A stretch of 64,000 bases of DNA from Aquabacter sp. L1I39 (GCF_017742835.1 NZ_CP072392.1:4549597-4613596); one strand, 5' to 3'; counted from the stretch's first letter, positions 24,280 through 31,986 are shown. Program-made: numbers and translations. Notes: generated from the sequence alone by a model not told the origin.

Positions 24280-25472
24280 GTGGCGCTTCCCTGCGGCGCC
24301 GCGGCGCCGGGCTGGTTCGATCCGGTGTTCGGGTTCGCGTATTCCTCGCCGCCGGCGCGGGGCGGCAGGTCCAGCCAGTCGCGGCCCTCGTTCGGATTGA
24401 GGACGCGCGAGGAGATCAGCGAGTTGATGGCAGTGGCGCGCTCGGTCAGCGAGGCGCGCGTCAGGTCGTCCCGGTCGAAGGCGACGCGATGCGTGGGGAA
24501 CTCTTCCGGCGTGAAGAGCGCACGGCGCAGGCACCCTTCCAGGGCACGGAGCCAGGGTTCCAGCGTGTAAGTAAGGAACTCCCGCCCCATCTGTTCGGCG
24601 TTCGACCAGGTGGCGCGCGAAAGGTCGTAGAGCATCTGCGGCGGCACGCGGAAGGCGCGGGCAACCTGGAGGATCTCGAAGGACCGCATTTCCATGAACT
24701 GGCTGTCAACGCTGGTCATCGTGAGGGGCGAATACTCGGCCCCGCCTTCCACGATGGCCGTGCCGCCGGACTTGCCGGCGCCGTGCGCAAGCTGCCAGGA
24801 CGAACGAATGCGGGCGATGGCTTCCGGCGTCATCCGCTCTTTCAGCGAGAGCACGCCAGAGGGTCGGGCGCCGTTGCCGAACAGGCGCGCCGCGTGGGCG
24901 TCGAGTGTGAGCGCCAGGCCGATGCTTTCGCGCGCCAGGGACAGCGGCGAGCGGCCGAACGGCGAGCGCAGGTGGATTGTATCCTGGGCTGGAATCGCAC
25001 CACCGTTCAGGAAATAGCGGCACGCGCCGGTGCCGGTGCCGTCGTCCTGTGCGGTCAGAAAGCCGGGCTGAAAGTGGAGGATCTCCACCGGCCGGCCGTT
25101 CACCCGATTGATCCAGCCCAAGCCGCCCGTGTCGTAGATCAGGGCTTGCGCCACCAGGTCTCGCAGGAAGGTGAAGCCGTCCGTCCAGTCGTTCGGCCCG
25201 TCCCGCAAGAGCGCGGCCACCGGATGGTCTGTCACCTCGGTCTCGGTGCCGTCCGGCTCGCGACGCTTAACGGTCACGTCGAGGCACGCGGCGGCCTCGC
25301 TGATCGCTCGCACGGCACAGGACACGGCAGGGACGGTCAGGGCATTTCCAGGCCCCACGGCCACGCCCGCCGCTGTCTGGGCAGATGCGCCAAACAGAGC
25401 GAGCAAGTCGGCATCAGGCGACGCGAGCGACTTGCGTTCAAGTCCGAGGAAGCGGCGAAACCGTTCAAGCAT
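24276..25472 (-). CDS. Phage portal protein (HK97 family)
   Basis: This protein of about 398 residues forms the dodecameric DNA entry channel of the head. It shows the HK97-portal order: N-terminal LTVPAVSCAVRAISEAAACL, DHPVAALLRDGPNDWTDGFT, then IHLRSPFGRSPLSLARESIG, and the C-terminal region LQVARAFRVPPQMLYDLSRA with SNAEQMGREFLTYTLEPWLR. The ATG at 25472 is preferred over an upstream TTG at 25493; neither has a strong ribosome site, so the start is approximate. It is the first gene of the leftward morphogenesis operon, immediately downstream of the AT-rich/iteron region. Confidence 0.88.
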   Translation of the reverse strand: MLERFRRFLGLERKSLASPDADLLALFGASAQTAAGVAVGPGNALTVPAVSCAVRAISEAAACLDVTVKRREPDGTETEVTDHPVAALLRDGPNDWTDGFTFLRDLVAQALIYDTGGLGWINRVNGRPVEILHFQPGFLTAQDDGTGTGACRYFLNGGAIPAQDTIHLRSPFGRSPLSLARESIGLALTLDAHAARLFGNGARPSGVLSLKERMTPEAIARIRSSWQLAHGAGKSGGTAIVEGGAEYSPLTMTSVDSQFMEMRSFEILQVARAFRVPPQMLYDLSRATWSNAEQMGREFLTYTLEPWLRALEGCLRRALFTPEEFPTHRVAFDRDDLTRASLTERATAINSLISSRVLNPNEGRDWLDLPPRAGGEEYANPNTGSNQPGAAAPQGSAT

Positions 25473-25493
25473 TCCTGAGTGAATGCCTGACAA

Positions 25494-25705
25494 AATCGGC
25501 GCGTCAACAATAAATCTGCCGTCTATCCACCTTATTTTTACGTTTTTATTTTCCGTTATTTATTACTGTTTATGCGTGTATTGGCCTCATCAGGGCAAGG
25601 GGGTGTCCTGATCTCTATATTAAGTGTGTTTTTATAGAGAGAGGGAGAGGTGCAGACGCACGAAAGGGTCCGCGGAGAAGCACCCCGCAGACCCTTCCGA
25701 AAAGC
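25494..25705. other. AT-rich intergenic tract next to the iteron array
   Basis: This gene-free stretch is far more AT-rich than its surroundings around 25505-25575, with runs such as TTATTTTTACG, TTTTTATTTTCCG and TTATTTATTACTG. It adjoins the heptamer array at 25706-25789. An AT-rich unwinding element beside iterons and a helicase gene is the usual layout of a replication origin. It must also hold the promoter of the leftward portal-led operon. Confidence 0.5.
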
Positions 25706-25789
25706 GTTATCGGCGTTATCGATGTTATCGGGTGTCGCTGTTATTGGCCGATAACGCCGGGGGGCGATAACACCGATAACGCCGATAAC
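25706..25789. repeat. Symmetric array of eight GTTATCG-type heptamers (putative origin iterons)
   Basis: Four forward heptamers start at 25706, 25715, 25724 (GTTATCG) and 25740 (GTTATTG). Four inverted copies (CGATAAC) start at 25749, 25765, 25774 and 25783. Start-to-start spacings are 9, 9, 16 / 9 (across the centre) / 16, 9, 9, so the array is a mirror-symmetric inverted repeat centred near 25747. It lies four bases after the stop of the RepA-like helicase gene and beside an AT-rich tract. An origin bound by the element's initiator is the favoured reading. A regulatory array or a large terminator hairpin is the alternative. Confidence 0.75.
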
Positions 25790-25793
25790 GGCC

Positions 25794-26822
25794 TTACTCG
25801 TCTTCGTCGTCCTCGCGCGGTCGCGGAGCCCTTAGGAGGTCCGTCCGCTCGGGGTGGACATAGTGCTTCCCGACCTTCAGCACCTCGCCCGCCTTCGTCA
25901 TCTTGAAGAGCAGTTGGCGAACGTTCGTGTTGGACCAGCCAAGGGCGCCGGAAAGGTCGCTTGGGCTCATTGGCTCGGTGGCGTCACGTAGAAGGTCAAG
26001 GATCTGCGTCCGCTCATCAGAGCGACGCACCTCCGACACTTCACCAATGACGCGCCATCTGCAAGTGGTTCTGTCGAACTCGACGGCGCTTTCCACTTCT
26101 TCTATGTCTCGCCCGCGTGCATAGACCGTGCATCCGTTGCTGTCTCGGTCCAGGATCACGGCCGCATCCGCGGCGCCAGTCAGGCCGAGCGTGCCTGACA
26201 CCTTCTCGAACGGATCGGCCTCGCCGCCGCTTTTTTTCGTGTGGTGCACAATGACGATGGCGACGCCGGTCTCTGATGCCAGGGACTGAAGGGCCTTCAC
26301 TGCGCCATAGTCCCGCTCATAGGGCGCGGCGTCCTTGCTGGTGGGCGCGGCGCGGAACATCGCGAGCACGTCTATGATGACAAGCCGCGCATCATAGGTC
26401 TCATCGATCCACCGGCGAATCTCGTCTATGCCGCCTTCGTTCGCGCGCGGCCATTCGGTGGCCAGATGCAGACGTTCCGGGGCTTCATGGCCCGCGAACA
26501 TCAGCTTGCGGAGCCGGCGTTGAAGGCGGCGGCGGTTGTCTTCGAGCGCAAGGTACAGGACGCTTCCTTGGGTGCATCGGATGCTCCCGAGACACACCTC
26601 GCCCTCGGCAACCGCCAACGCCCATTCGAGGCACATCCAGCTCTTTCCCAGCTTGGGGCGTCCGGCGAGTAGCGTGCACCCTTCGGCGACGTAGCCGGGC
26701 ACTATGTAGCTCACGGGATCGAAGTGCTCGGCCATGAGGTCGGTGGCCGTGAAGATCGTGGGCGCCTTCCGGGGTGGAGGGCCGCCGCGCCGGGCGAAAG
26801 CATCGAGAGGGATAGGGTCCAT
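25794..26822 (-). CDS. RepA-like AAA/RecA-fold helicase (AAA_25)
   Basis: This 342-residue protein has a RecA-type ATPase domain: Walker A GRPKLGKS at residues 54-61, Walker B LVIIDVLAMF near 148-157 and the later motif IVIVHHTKKSGG, matching RepA/DnaB-like hexameric helicases of plasmids, phages and satellites. The C-terminal part has a winged-helix-like segment (PMSPSDLSGALGWSNTNVRQ). It is the last gene of a four-gene early operon whose members overlap by about four bases. The heptamer array at 25706-25789 begins directly after its stop, so it is the best candidate to replicate the element from that site. No separate primase is recognised. Confidence 0.82.
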   Translation of the reverse strand: MDPIPLDAFARRGGPPPRKAPTIFTATDLMAEHFDPVSYIVPGYVAEGCTLLAGRPKLGKSWMCLEWALAVAEGEVCLGSIRCTQGSVLYLALEDNRRRLQRRLRKLMFAGHEAPERLHLATEWPRANEGGIDEIRRWIDETYDARLVIIDVLAMFRAAPTSKDAAPYERDYGAVKALQSLASETGVAIVIVHHTKKSGGEADPFEKVSGTLGLTGAADAAVILDRDSNGCTVYARGRDIEEVESAVEFDRTTCRWRVIGEVSEVRRSDERTQILDLLRDATEPMSPSDLSGALGWSNTNVRQLLFKMTKAGEVLKVGKHYVHPERTDLLRAPRPREDDEDE

Positions 26823-27475
26823 CAGGCAGCTTTTCTCCGGTCAAGGGGCTGGCGCACGAAGACCCGGGGCGGTTCGGGAGGCGCGAGCATCGCTTGCAGC
26901 TCCTTGGCGTGCGCGAGGTCTTCGCCAGACAGCGGCGGGCCGGTGCGCAAGGTCTTCCACGCGTATGTGGGATCGAGGATGCAGACGCCGCGCCCGCCAC
27001 CGGCGAGCCAACCGAGCGGCGTCCGGTGGGCGGCCACCGGGCCGTCCTGCGGCTGATGGAGCGCATCCTCGCCAAGGAGGATCGCCTTCGCGGTGAGCCG
27101 CGCCCATTTGTCGGGCCGGGCGATAGGCCACGCGACCACGTCCACCACTTCGGCGAAGCTGTCGCGGACCATGAGCAAGAGGGCAGGGACGCCGCCGGGG
27201 TGATAGTCCCACCGCCTGCGGGCGAAGAACCGAACCTCGGCTTCGGTGATGATCTGATCAGCGATGACGCGATCAGGAACACCAGCGGCGCGAAGGGATG
27301 CCAGGGCTTCGCGCGACGGGAAGGCTTGCCCTGCGGCTTCACATTCCAGATGACTCGCAAGGGGGGCGAAGCTAAAGTCCGGGGCGGGAAGGGCAGTCCA
27401 ATCCGACCCATCGGCGTCGGAGCGGGTACCAGCCGCTTCGGCGCTTCTTATTTCAGGGCGCAAGTGTGCGTTCAT
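26822..27475 (-). CDS. Element-encoded protein of unknown function, replication operon (217 aa)
   Basis: The product starts MNAHLRPEIRSAEAAGTRSD. It has a helical segment with DRVIADQIITEAEVRFFARR and a later part with GWLAGGGRGVCILDPTYAWK. The position before the helicase and the resemblance of the region around VPALLLMVRDSFAEVVDVVA to Toprim/primase-associated proteins suggest a replication accessory role, but no catalytic motif is certain. The start at 27475 overlaps the preceding stop as ATGA, and its own stop overlaps the helicase ATG. The in-frame extension to 27751 has no support. Confidence 0.6.
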   Translation of the reverse strand: MNAHLRPEIRSAEAAGTRSDADGSDWTALPAPDFSFAPLASHLECEAAGQAFPSREALASLRAAGVPDRVIADQIITEAEVRFFARRRWDYHPGGVPALLLMVRDSFAEVVDVVAWPIARPDKWARLTAKAILLGEDALHQPQDGPVAAHRTPLGWLAGGGRGVCILDPTYAWKTLRTGPPLSGEDLAHAKELQAMLAPPEPPRVFVRQPLDRRKAA

Positions 27476-27723
27476 GCCGTGCTCGCCTGAATTTCGGAAG
27501 TGGATTTGATGGGCGCGCCAAGCGTTGCGAGCGCCCATTCGTCGAGAGCGGCGGGCGTGTAGAGCACCCGAGGCCCGAACTTTTGGAAGGCCGGGCCACC
27601 GCCCTTGCAGCGGCGAATGCTCAACGTGATCTTGGCGATGCGCACGCCGTGCACCACTTCGAGATATTGTGATGCTTCTTCCGTTGTGAGGCGGGTTTTC
27701 CGAAGATGGGGCGGGAGTTCCAT
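27472..27723 (-). CDS. AlpA-like helix-turn-helix protein (excisionase-type)
   Basis: This 83-residue protein starts MELPPHLRKTRLTTEEASQY, then LEVVHGVRIAKITLSIRRCK, and ends RVLYTPAALDEWALATLGAP. This is the layout of MerR-like/AlpA DNA-binding proteins that act as excisionases or element activators. The ATG at 27723 forms TGATG with the upstream stop; a GTG one codon earlier is possible. It lies in the early operon with regulator, unknown and helicase genes, about 3 kb from the integrase. Confidence 0.7.
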   Translation of the reverse strand: MELPPHLRKTRLTTEEASQYLEVVHGVRIAKITLSIRRCKGGGPAFQKFGPRVLYTPAALDEWALATLGAPIKSTSEIQASTA

Positions 27724-28226
27724 CACTCTTCGTCCTCCCGGATCGCGCCAACAGTAACGGAAGAATTAAGCGCGTATTGCAGGTCGATCATGACAACCGC
27801 CAGATTGGCGCGAGCATTGTAGTTGAGTGAAAATATGCTTTTGGCTGCTTGAGACTTGGACACGGCTCCTGCTGTCCAGATCCAAAACGATTTTGGATCA
27901 GAACGATTTGTTCCGATCATCTCGGGCGCCATCATGAAATAACCCTCGTCACCGTCTCGTGCGTTGCTAAAGGCCTGCGCAACATCAGGCGGCACACTTC
28001 CATCCCGGGACAAGCAGAGGCGGAAAATGCGAGCCAACTCGCGAATTGCACCTACGGCGCATGAAAGGTGGTCGAAGGGGGCCAGCAGCCGCACCAGAAG
28101 CAGTTCCTCGTCAGAGTAGACGACAGGGCTGCGCGAGATGGGAATGATGATGCTCTGATCGTGCCAATACTGGACGGATCGGCGCGGAAGAGCCGCGTTC
28201 CGGGCTAGAGCCGAGATGGTGTGCAT
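27723..28226 (-). CDS. MerR-like regulator, first gene of the early operon
   Basis: This 167-residue protein begins MHTISALARNAALPRRSVQY, then WHDQSIIIP and a region with YSDEELLLVRLLAPF, which looks like a MerR-type winged helix followed by its dimer helix. The C-terminal 90 residues are not recognised. The gene opens the tightly overlapping leftward operon that includes the RepA-like helicase. A perfect 15-bp palindrome (28256-28270) lies 29 bp upstream of its ATG and is a likely operator, for autoregulation or for the XRE repressor. Base composition is slightly more AT-rich than in the morphogenesis genes. Confidence 0.65.
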   Translation of the reverse strand: MHTISALARNAALPRRSVQYWHDQSIIIPISRSPVVYSDEELLLVRLLAPFDHLSCAVGAIRELARIFRLCLSRDGSVPPDVAQAFSNARDGDEGYFMMAPEMIGTNRSDPKSFWIWTAGAVSKSQAAKSIFSLNYNARANLAVVMIDLQYALNSSVTVGAIREDEE

Positions 28227-28255
28227 TTTCGTAATTCCTACGTGATGCGTATCAA

Positions 28256-28270
28256 TTACACAATGTGTAA
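28256..28270. promoter_or_regulatory. Perfect palindromic operator candidate of the early operon
   Basis: TTACACAATGTGTAA is a 7-bp inverted repeat around one base, 29 bp before the start codon at 28226. The TTACAC half-site recurs at 29434 in front of the divergent repressor. The rest of the gene-free interval 28227-28564 shows nothing else that I can name. Confidence 0.55.
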
Positions 28271-28564
28271 CTCTCGGTCAACCCACCCCGCCCGTTCCAT
28301 CCGCACATCTCGGAAGGTCTGGCCTACCGACGCCAGTCCCGGAAAATCATGGATTGCGATCCGTCCGCGCGGCGAGGTGGGCAAATCCCACTTCGGTCTT
28401 GCATGGCGTCGGATGTTGCCGTCCGCCCATCCTCAGAATCTCCGAGGATGCCTTGACAGTTGCGCCCAAAGGTACGGAAGCCGTCCTTTTGACCGATCGC
28501 TCGTGCATCGCTCGCACTGTCGGATGTTCCGATAGTGCCCCGCTCCAATTCAGGAGAGGGGGGC

Positions 28565-28900
28565 TCACGTGACTTTCAGGATCTCCCGCAGCATGCTCAT
28601 TCGAACTTCATGCTCGTGTTCGCGCCGGTCGTGGTATCGTTCGCCGAACTCGTTCAAAACACCGGGGCGTGACATTGTCGAGTGTACCGGCATGCCGTCT
28701 GGCCTTCTTTCGTCGAGCATTGCATTGAGGTGCTGAAAGTCGCGATAGGCGCCCCGCCACGCCTCCATCTTCACAATCAGGTCTTGCGAAATAGTGGGGA
28801 GGCGCGAAGAACTCGGCACCGCTGCGGCGGCAGGGAGCGCCACGAAGCCCAGCGCGCGCACCAGGAAGTTCCTGCGGCCGGTGATAAGCAGGTCGCTCAT
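28565..28900 (-). CDS. Tat-signal hypothetical protein, second of a pair (111 aa)
   Basis: The N terminus TGRRNFLVRALGFVALPAAA has a twin-arginine motif (RRNFL) and a hydrophobic stretch ending AAAAVPSSS, so export by the Tat pathway is predicted. The mature part of about 80 residues is charged and helical (LIVKMEAWRGAYRDFQHLNA). It starts four bases inside the preceding Tat-signal gene (ATGA). The family is unknown. It sits between the immunity and early regions, where phage accessory (moron) genes often lie. Confidence 0.65.
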   Translation of the reverse strand: MSDLLITGRRNFLVRALGFVALPAAAAVPSSSRLPTISQDLIVKMEAWRGAYRDFQHLNAMLDERRPDGMPVHSTMSRPGVLNEFGERYHDRREHEHEVRMSMLREILKVT

Positions 28901-29403
28901 TGCCCCATCTCCCGCAGGTCGCGCATGATCGAGAGCGCAAGGTCTTGGTGCGTCGTGTCGTCGTCCCGCACCACCGGAAGGAGAGCCGCCTTCGCGAGGA
29001 TCTCGTTCAGCGTGGTGGCCTGAATTTCACAGGCCGCGCCGACGATCGCGTCTTGCTCGGTCAGCACCGCCGCCCATGCTCTTTCCTTTGCGTCGCAATC
29101 GGCCCGCAAACGAGCTTCGACCTCAGCGCGGCAGGCCTTATCCTCGCCTGCCATCCGAAGCGCTGCAGCGAACCGCCGGTCCGCTTCATTGTGGATCGCT
29201 CGCAATTCCATCTCCCTCTTGATGGTTGCCGCGAAGCGCGCCTTGAGCCCGATAATCTCGGCCTCCACAGCGCTCATTGGCGCCGATGTGCTGGCCACCG
29301 CAGGGACAGCGGCGAGCGCCGCGCCGGCGGCAACGGCGGTGCCCAGGAAGGACCGGCGAGAAGTCAAAGAGGGGGCGTTTGCCCCGAGCGCATGCTCGGA
29401 CAT
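28897..29403 (-). CDS. Tat-signal hypothetical protein, first of a pair (168 aa)
   Basis: The N terminus SLTSRRSFLGTAVAAGAALA followed by AVPAVAS gives a clear twin-arginine signal (SRRSFLG) with a cleavage-like AVA-S site. The mature part is a predicted long helix or coiled coil (VEAEIIGLKARFAATIKREM, then RRFAAALRMAGEDKA...) with two cysteines. AGGAG lies seven bases before the ATG at 29403. It is divergent from the XRE repressor across 65 bp that contain a TTACAC operator-like site. No family is recognised. Finding it paired with a second Tat substrate suggests a periplasmic function acting on the host envelope or on competitors. Confidence 0.65.
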   Translation of the reverse strand: MSEHALGANAPSLTSRRSFLGTAVAAGAALAAVPAVASTSAPMSAVEAEIIGLKARFAATIKREMELRAIHNEADRRFAAALRMAGEDKACRAEVEARLRADCDAKERAWAAVLTEQDAIVGAACEIQATTLNEILAKAALLPVVRDDDTTHQDLALSIMRDLREMGQ

Positions 29404-29433
29404 TGCGTTGCTCCTGTTGAGCGGTTGTGATAT

Positions 29434-29446
29434 TTACACTTGTGAC
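29434..29446. promoter_or_regulatory. Operator-like site between divergent Tat-pair and XRE genes
   Basis: TTACACTTGTGAC shares the TTACAC half-site, and an imperfect TGTGA second half, with the palindrome at 28256-28270. It lies in the 65-bp divergent spacer, a typical place for repressor binding. This is a weak match and inference only. Confidence 0.35.
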
Positions 29447-29468
29447 GCTAGCACAGGGAATATGGCTT

Positions 29469-29699
29469 GTGAAGCCTGCACAAGTGAGAATGGCGCGCGC
29501 TGCGCTGAACTGGACGCTCAGCGACCTTGCAAACGCATCGGGCGTGCACCGTAATACGATCTCGAATTTCGAGACTGAGAAGTATGCCGGCAGCGCAGAG
29601 GCCTTGACCGCGATCCGCGCGGCGCTGGAGGCGGCCGGCGTGATCTTCGTTGCGGAGAATGGCGAGGGGCCGGGCGTGCGATTGAGGAAGGCGCGATGA
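29469..29699 (+). CDS. XRE-family transcriptional regulator (putative element repressor)
   Basis: This 76-residue single-domain Cro/CI-type protein carries WTLSDLANASGVHRNTISNF as the helix-turn-helix. The start is set at GTG 29469 because the family normally begins (M)xPAQxRxARAALNWT, as here VKPAQVRMARAALNWT; GTG 29427 and ATG 29490 are alternatives. It reads opposite to the Tat pair and the early operon, so it is the likely lysogeny-type repressor. It overlaps the next gene by ATGA, which ties expression of that gene to repressor expression. Confidence 0.8.
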   Translation: MKPAQVRMARAALNWTLSDLANASGVHRNTISNFETEKYAGSAEALTAIRAALEAAGVIFVAENGEGPGVRLRKAR

Positions 29700-30589
29700 T
29701 CGATCAAATCCCTCCTGAATGGATTGCTGCAATTACCTCCTCTACGGTAGTATCAATCGCGGGGGTTATTGTTGGAGCTTATTATAAGGCAAAGGTAGAA
29801 AAGAGTATTCAGCATCGATATGATGCGAAAATTGAGGAAATACGTTCTGGATTCCGGGCTAGCGAAGAGGCTCTCAAGGCGGACCTGCGTGCCAAGGCGG
29901 ATCAGATAACTGCTCTGCGCAGTGGTGCGCTGACCGGGTTGGCAAATCGTTACACGTCTTTGGATAAACGCAGATTGGAGGCGATCGATAAGATTTGGAC
30001 GTCGGTAATCAGAAGGTCTAAACTAAAATTTGCTGTCAAAGTCATGGGTGGAATAAATGTAGATGTGGCGCTAGATCTTTCTAGGGATAATGGTCCGGAT
30101 GGCGCTGCGGTTAGGGAGTTTGCATTTTCTATATGGAAATTGGCAGATATAGACGGTTTAAATAGCTCTGATATTCCGGATACAGAAAGGCCTTTCCTTC
30201 CGCCTATGGTGTGGGCCATGTACTCCGCATATTTCCATGTCATTAGTCATGCGCTTGCTCAGTTGGCGGGAATGCGCACAGGAGTCGGGAAAAAAATACT
30301 TTCAGATCCGGCGCCTACGCTTGCTCTCGTTAAATCAGCTCTTCCCCATCAATCCGAATTTATTGACCAGCATGGCGTGAGTGGGTTCACGTCTTTAATA
30401 GATGAGTTGGAGGATTCATTGCTTCGTGAAATTCAGAATAGTTTACATAATCCAGATGCAGATTTTGCGAACCTAAAGCAGGCCGCTTCAATTTTAGCCG
30501 CGTCGGAAAATTTATCATCGTACTCACAAGAAATCATTGTTCCGCCGTCAGTGTTGGCTGCTGCTCCGCGCGATATGAAATCTACCTAG
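29696..30589 (+). CDS. AT-rich membrane-anchored coiled-coil protein, coupled to repressor (candidate exclusion/defence gene)
   Basis: This 297-residue protein has one N-terminal membrane segment (WIAAITSSTVVSIAGVIVGA), then a charged predicted coiled coil (about residues 30-75, KVEKSIQHRYDAKIEEIRSG...), and a mostly helical cytoplasmic part without known motifs. Base composition is clearly more AT-rich than that of flanking genes, with many A/T-ending codons, suggesting recent acquisition. It overlaps the XRE gene (ATGA) and lies next to the integrase, the usual place of lysogenic conversion genes expressed from the repressor promoter. Superinfection exclusion or phage defence is inferred from topology and position only. 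Confidence 0.7.
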   Translation: MIDQIPPEWIAAITSSTVVSIAGVIVGAYYKAKVEKSIQHRYDAKIEEIRSGFRASEEALKADLRAKADQITALRSGALTGLANRYTSLDKRRLEAIDKIWTSVIRRSKLKFAVKVMGGINVDVALDLSRDNGPDGAAVREFAFSIWKLADIDGLNSSDIPDTERPFLPPMVWAMYSAYFHVISHALAQLAGMRTGVGKKILSDPAPTLALVKSALPHQSEFIDQHGVSGFTSLIDELEDSLLREIQNSLHNPDADFANLKQAASILAASENLSSYSQEIIVPPSVLAAAPRDMKST

Positions 30590-30656
30590 GGAGACAAGGC
30601 AACAGGATCCCTCGTATACACCAACACCGCGTTCAGGTGGTGGATACAGCGGCCCG

Positions 30657-31949
30657 TCACCGAGTCGGGCGCTTCAACGCCTCCGCGATCCGCGCCGCCG
30701 TCCGCTCGGCCACGGCCTTCAGCGGATCGTCTGAAAGGTGCGCATAGCCTTCGGTGGTGCGCGCTTGCTTATGCCCTAGCACCTTGCCCACCAGATAGAG
30801 CGGGGCGCCGTCCGCCACGGCGAAGGACGCGTAGGAGTGCCGCAGGTCGTGAATGCGCACGTCCGTCAGGTCCGGCGCCAGGCTCACGTCCTCCCCGGCT
30901 TCCGTTGCGCGCTGGCGCGCAAGCTCGGTTGCCCGCACCCTCACAGATTCCCAGGCCGATTGCAGGCCCACCAGCGGGCCGTCCTCGCTGCCCCGGATCG
31001 CCCGCAGGACGTGAGGGTTCCCCTCCTTCCGCTCGATTACCTTGAGGATCTCCACCGCCGGCAAGGGGAGGGGGACGGTCTTCGCCCCGGTCTTGCTGTC
31101 GGGCAGGCGAATAAGGCCCCGTCCCCAATCGATCCAGGCCCATTGCAGGCCGAGGATTTCGCCCTTCCGGCATCCGGTCAGCATCAGGAGGCGAATCGCC
31201 GCCGCCATGCGCGGGTGAAGCCTCGCCTCGTCCTCCATCTCTATGAGCGCGTCGCCGATGGCGGCCACCTCCCGTTCGGATAGGAAGCGCTCCATCGTCT
31301 CGCCTTTGAGCAGCTTCACACCCCGCGCCGGGTTCTTCTCCACAAGCTCCCGGTCCATCGCGAAGGTATAGGCGGCCCCCAGCGCCGCCACGGCGCGCGA
31401 GGCAATGCCCTTTCCGCCCCGCACGCGCGCCCGCCCGCGCCATCCCGTCTTCACGTCAGCAGCCGTCTTGCCGGCCGCCACGTCGGCTTGAAGGCGGGCA
31501 ACGTCTGCCGAGGTGACGGCCTTCATGGGCTTCTTGCCCAGGAGCGGGAGGACATGCCGGCGCAGGTTCGATGCGTCGGTTTCCCAGCTTGAGGGCTTCT
31601 TGTTGGGCTTGGCGGCCGGGCCTTCGGAAAGATAGAGCTCCACCAGGTCGGCGACGGTCAGGGCCGCCCGTGCCTCGGCCTTCGCTTCCAGAGGATCGCC
31701 GCCCCGCCCGATCTGATGGAGCAATTCGGCCGCCTTCCTGCGGGCTTCCTCGACGGTCCAGGGCGAGCCGTGCTTGCCGATGGTATAGCGCCGGCTTCGC
31801 CCGCCGGTGATGCGATACTGGAGGACGTAGGACTTCACGCCAGATGGCATGATGCGCAGGCCGAATCCCTTCACCTCGCTGTCCCAAATGATGGCCTGCG
31901 AGGGGCCGGCTTCCGCGGTGTCCACCACCCTCTTTGTCAGCCTCGGCAA
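30657..31949 (-). CDS. Tyrosine-type integrase
   Basis: This protein of about 430 residues has an N-terminal DUF4102-like arm-binding domain (GFGLRIMPSGVKSYVLQYRI), a core-binding domain and the catalytic domain. The catalytic residues are Arg in LTGCRKGEILGLQW, Lys in SKTGAKTVPL, HxxR in IHDLRHSYAS, His in LGHKQARTTEGYAHL and Tyr in the same segment. It should catalyse integration and excision at the 47-bp tRNA-Ala site. The TTG at 31949 has GGGGAGGGG just upstream and gives MPRLTKRVVD, the normal family start; a GTG at 31988 is the alternative but lies across the arm-type sites. It reads away from the adjacent attR. Confidence 0.93.
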   Translation of the reverse strand: MPRLTKRVVDTAEAGPSQAIIWDSEVKGFGLRIMPSGVKSYVLQYRITGGRSRRYTIGKHGSPWTVEEARRKAAELLHQIGRGGDPLEAKAEARAALTVADLVELYLSEGPAAKPNKKPSSWETDASNLRRHVLPLLGKKPMKAVTSADVARLQADVAAGKTAADVKTGWRGRARVRGGKGIASRAVAALGAAYTFAMDRELVEKNPARGVKLLKGETMERFLSEREVAAIGDALIEMEDEARLHPRMAAAIRLLMLTGCRKGEILGLQWAWIDWGRGLIRLPDSKTGAKTVPLPLPAVEILKVIERKEGNPHVLRAIRGSEDGPLVGLQSAWESVRVRATELARQRATEAGEDVSLAPDLTDVRIHDLRHSYASFAVADGAPLYLVGKVLGHKQARTTEGYAHLSDDPLKAVAERTAARIAEALKRPTR

Positions 31950-31967
31950 GGCCCCCTCCCCGCGCCC

Positions 31968-31986
31968 GTGTAAGCACCATGTAAGC
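31968..31986 (+). promoter_or_regulatory. Paired arm-type integrase sites, right
   Basis: GTGTAAGC (31968-31975) and ATGTAAGC (31979-31986) are direct copies 11 bp apart, the same motif, spacing and orientation as at 14587-14605. They lie just upstream of the integrase start, so integrase binding here could also control its own expression. Confidence 0.6.

Noticed and set aside
24280..24534. Long N-terminal extension of the small gene between portal and capsid
   Set aside because: It lies inside the portal gene in another frame; the ATG at 24279 overlapping the portal stop is the natural start.
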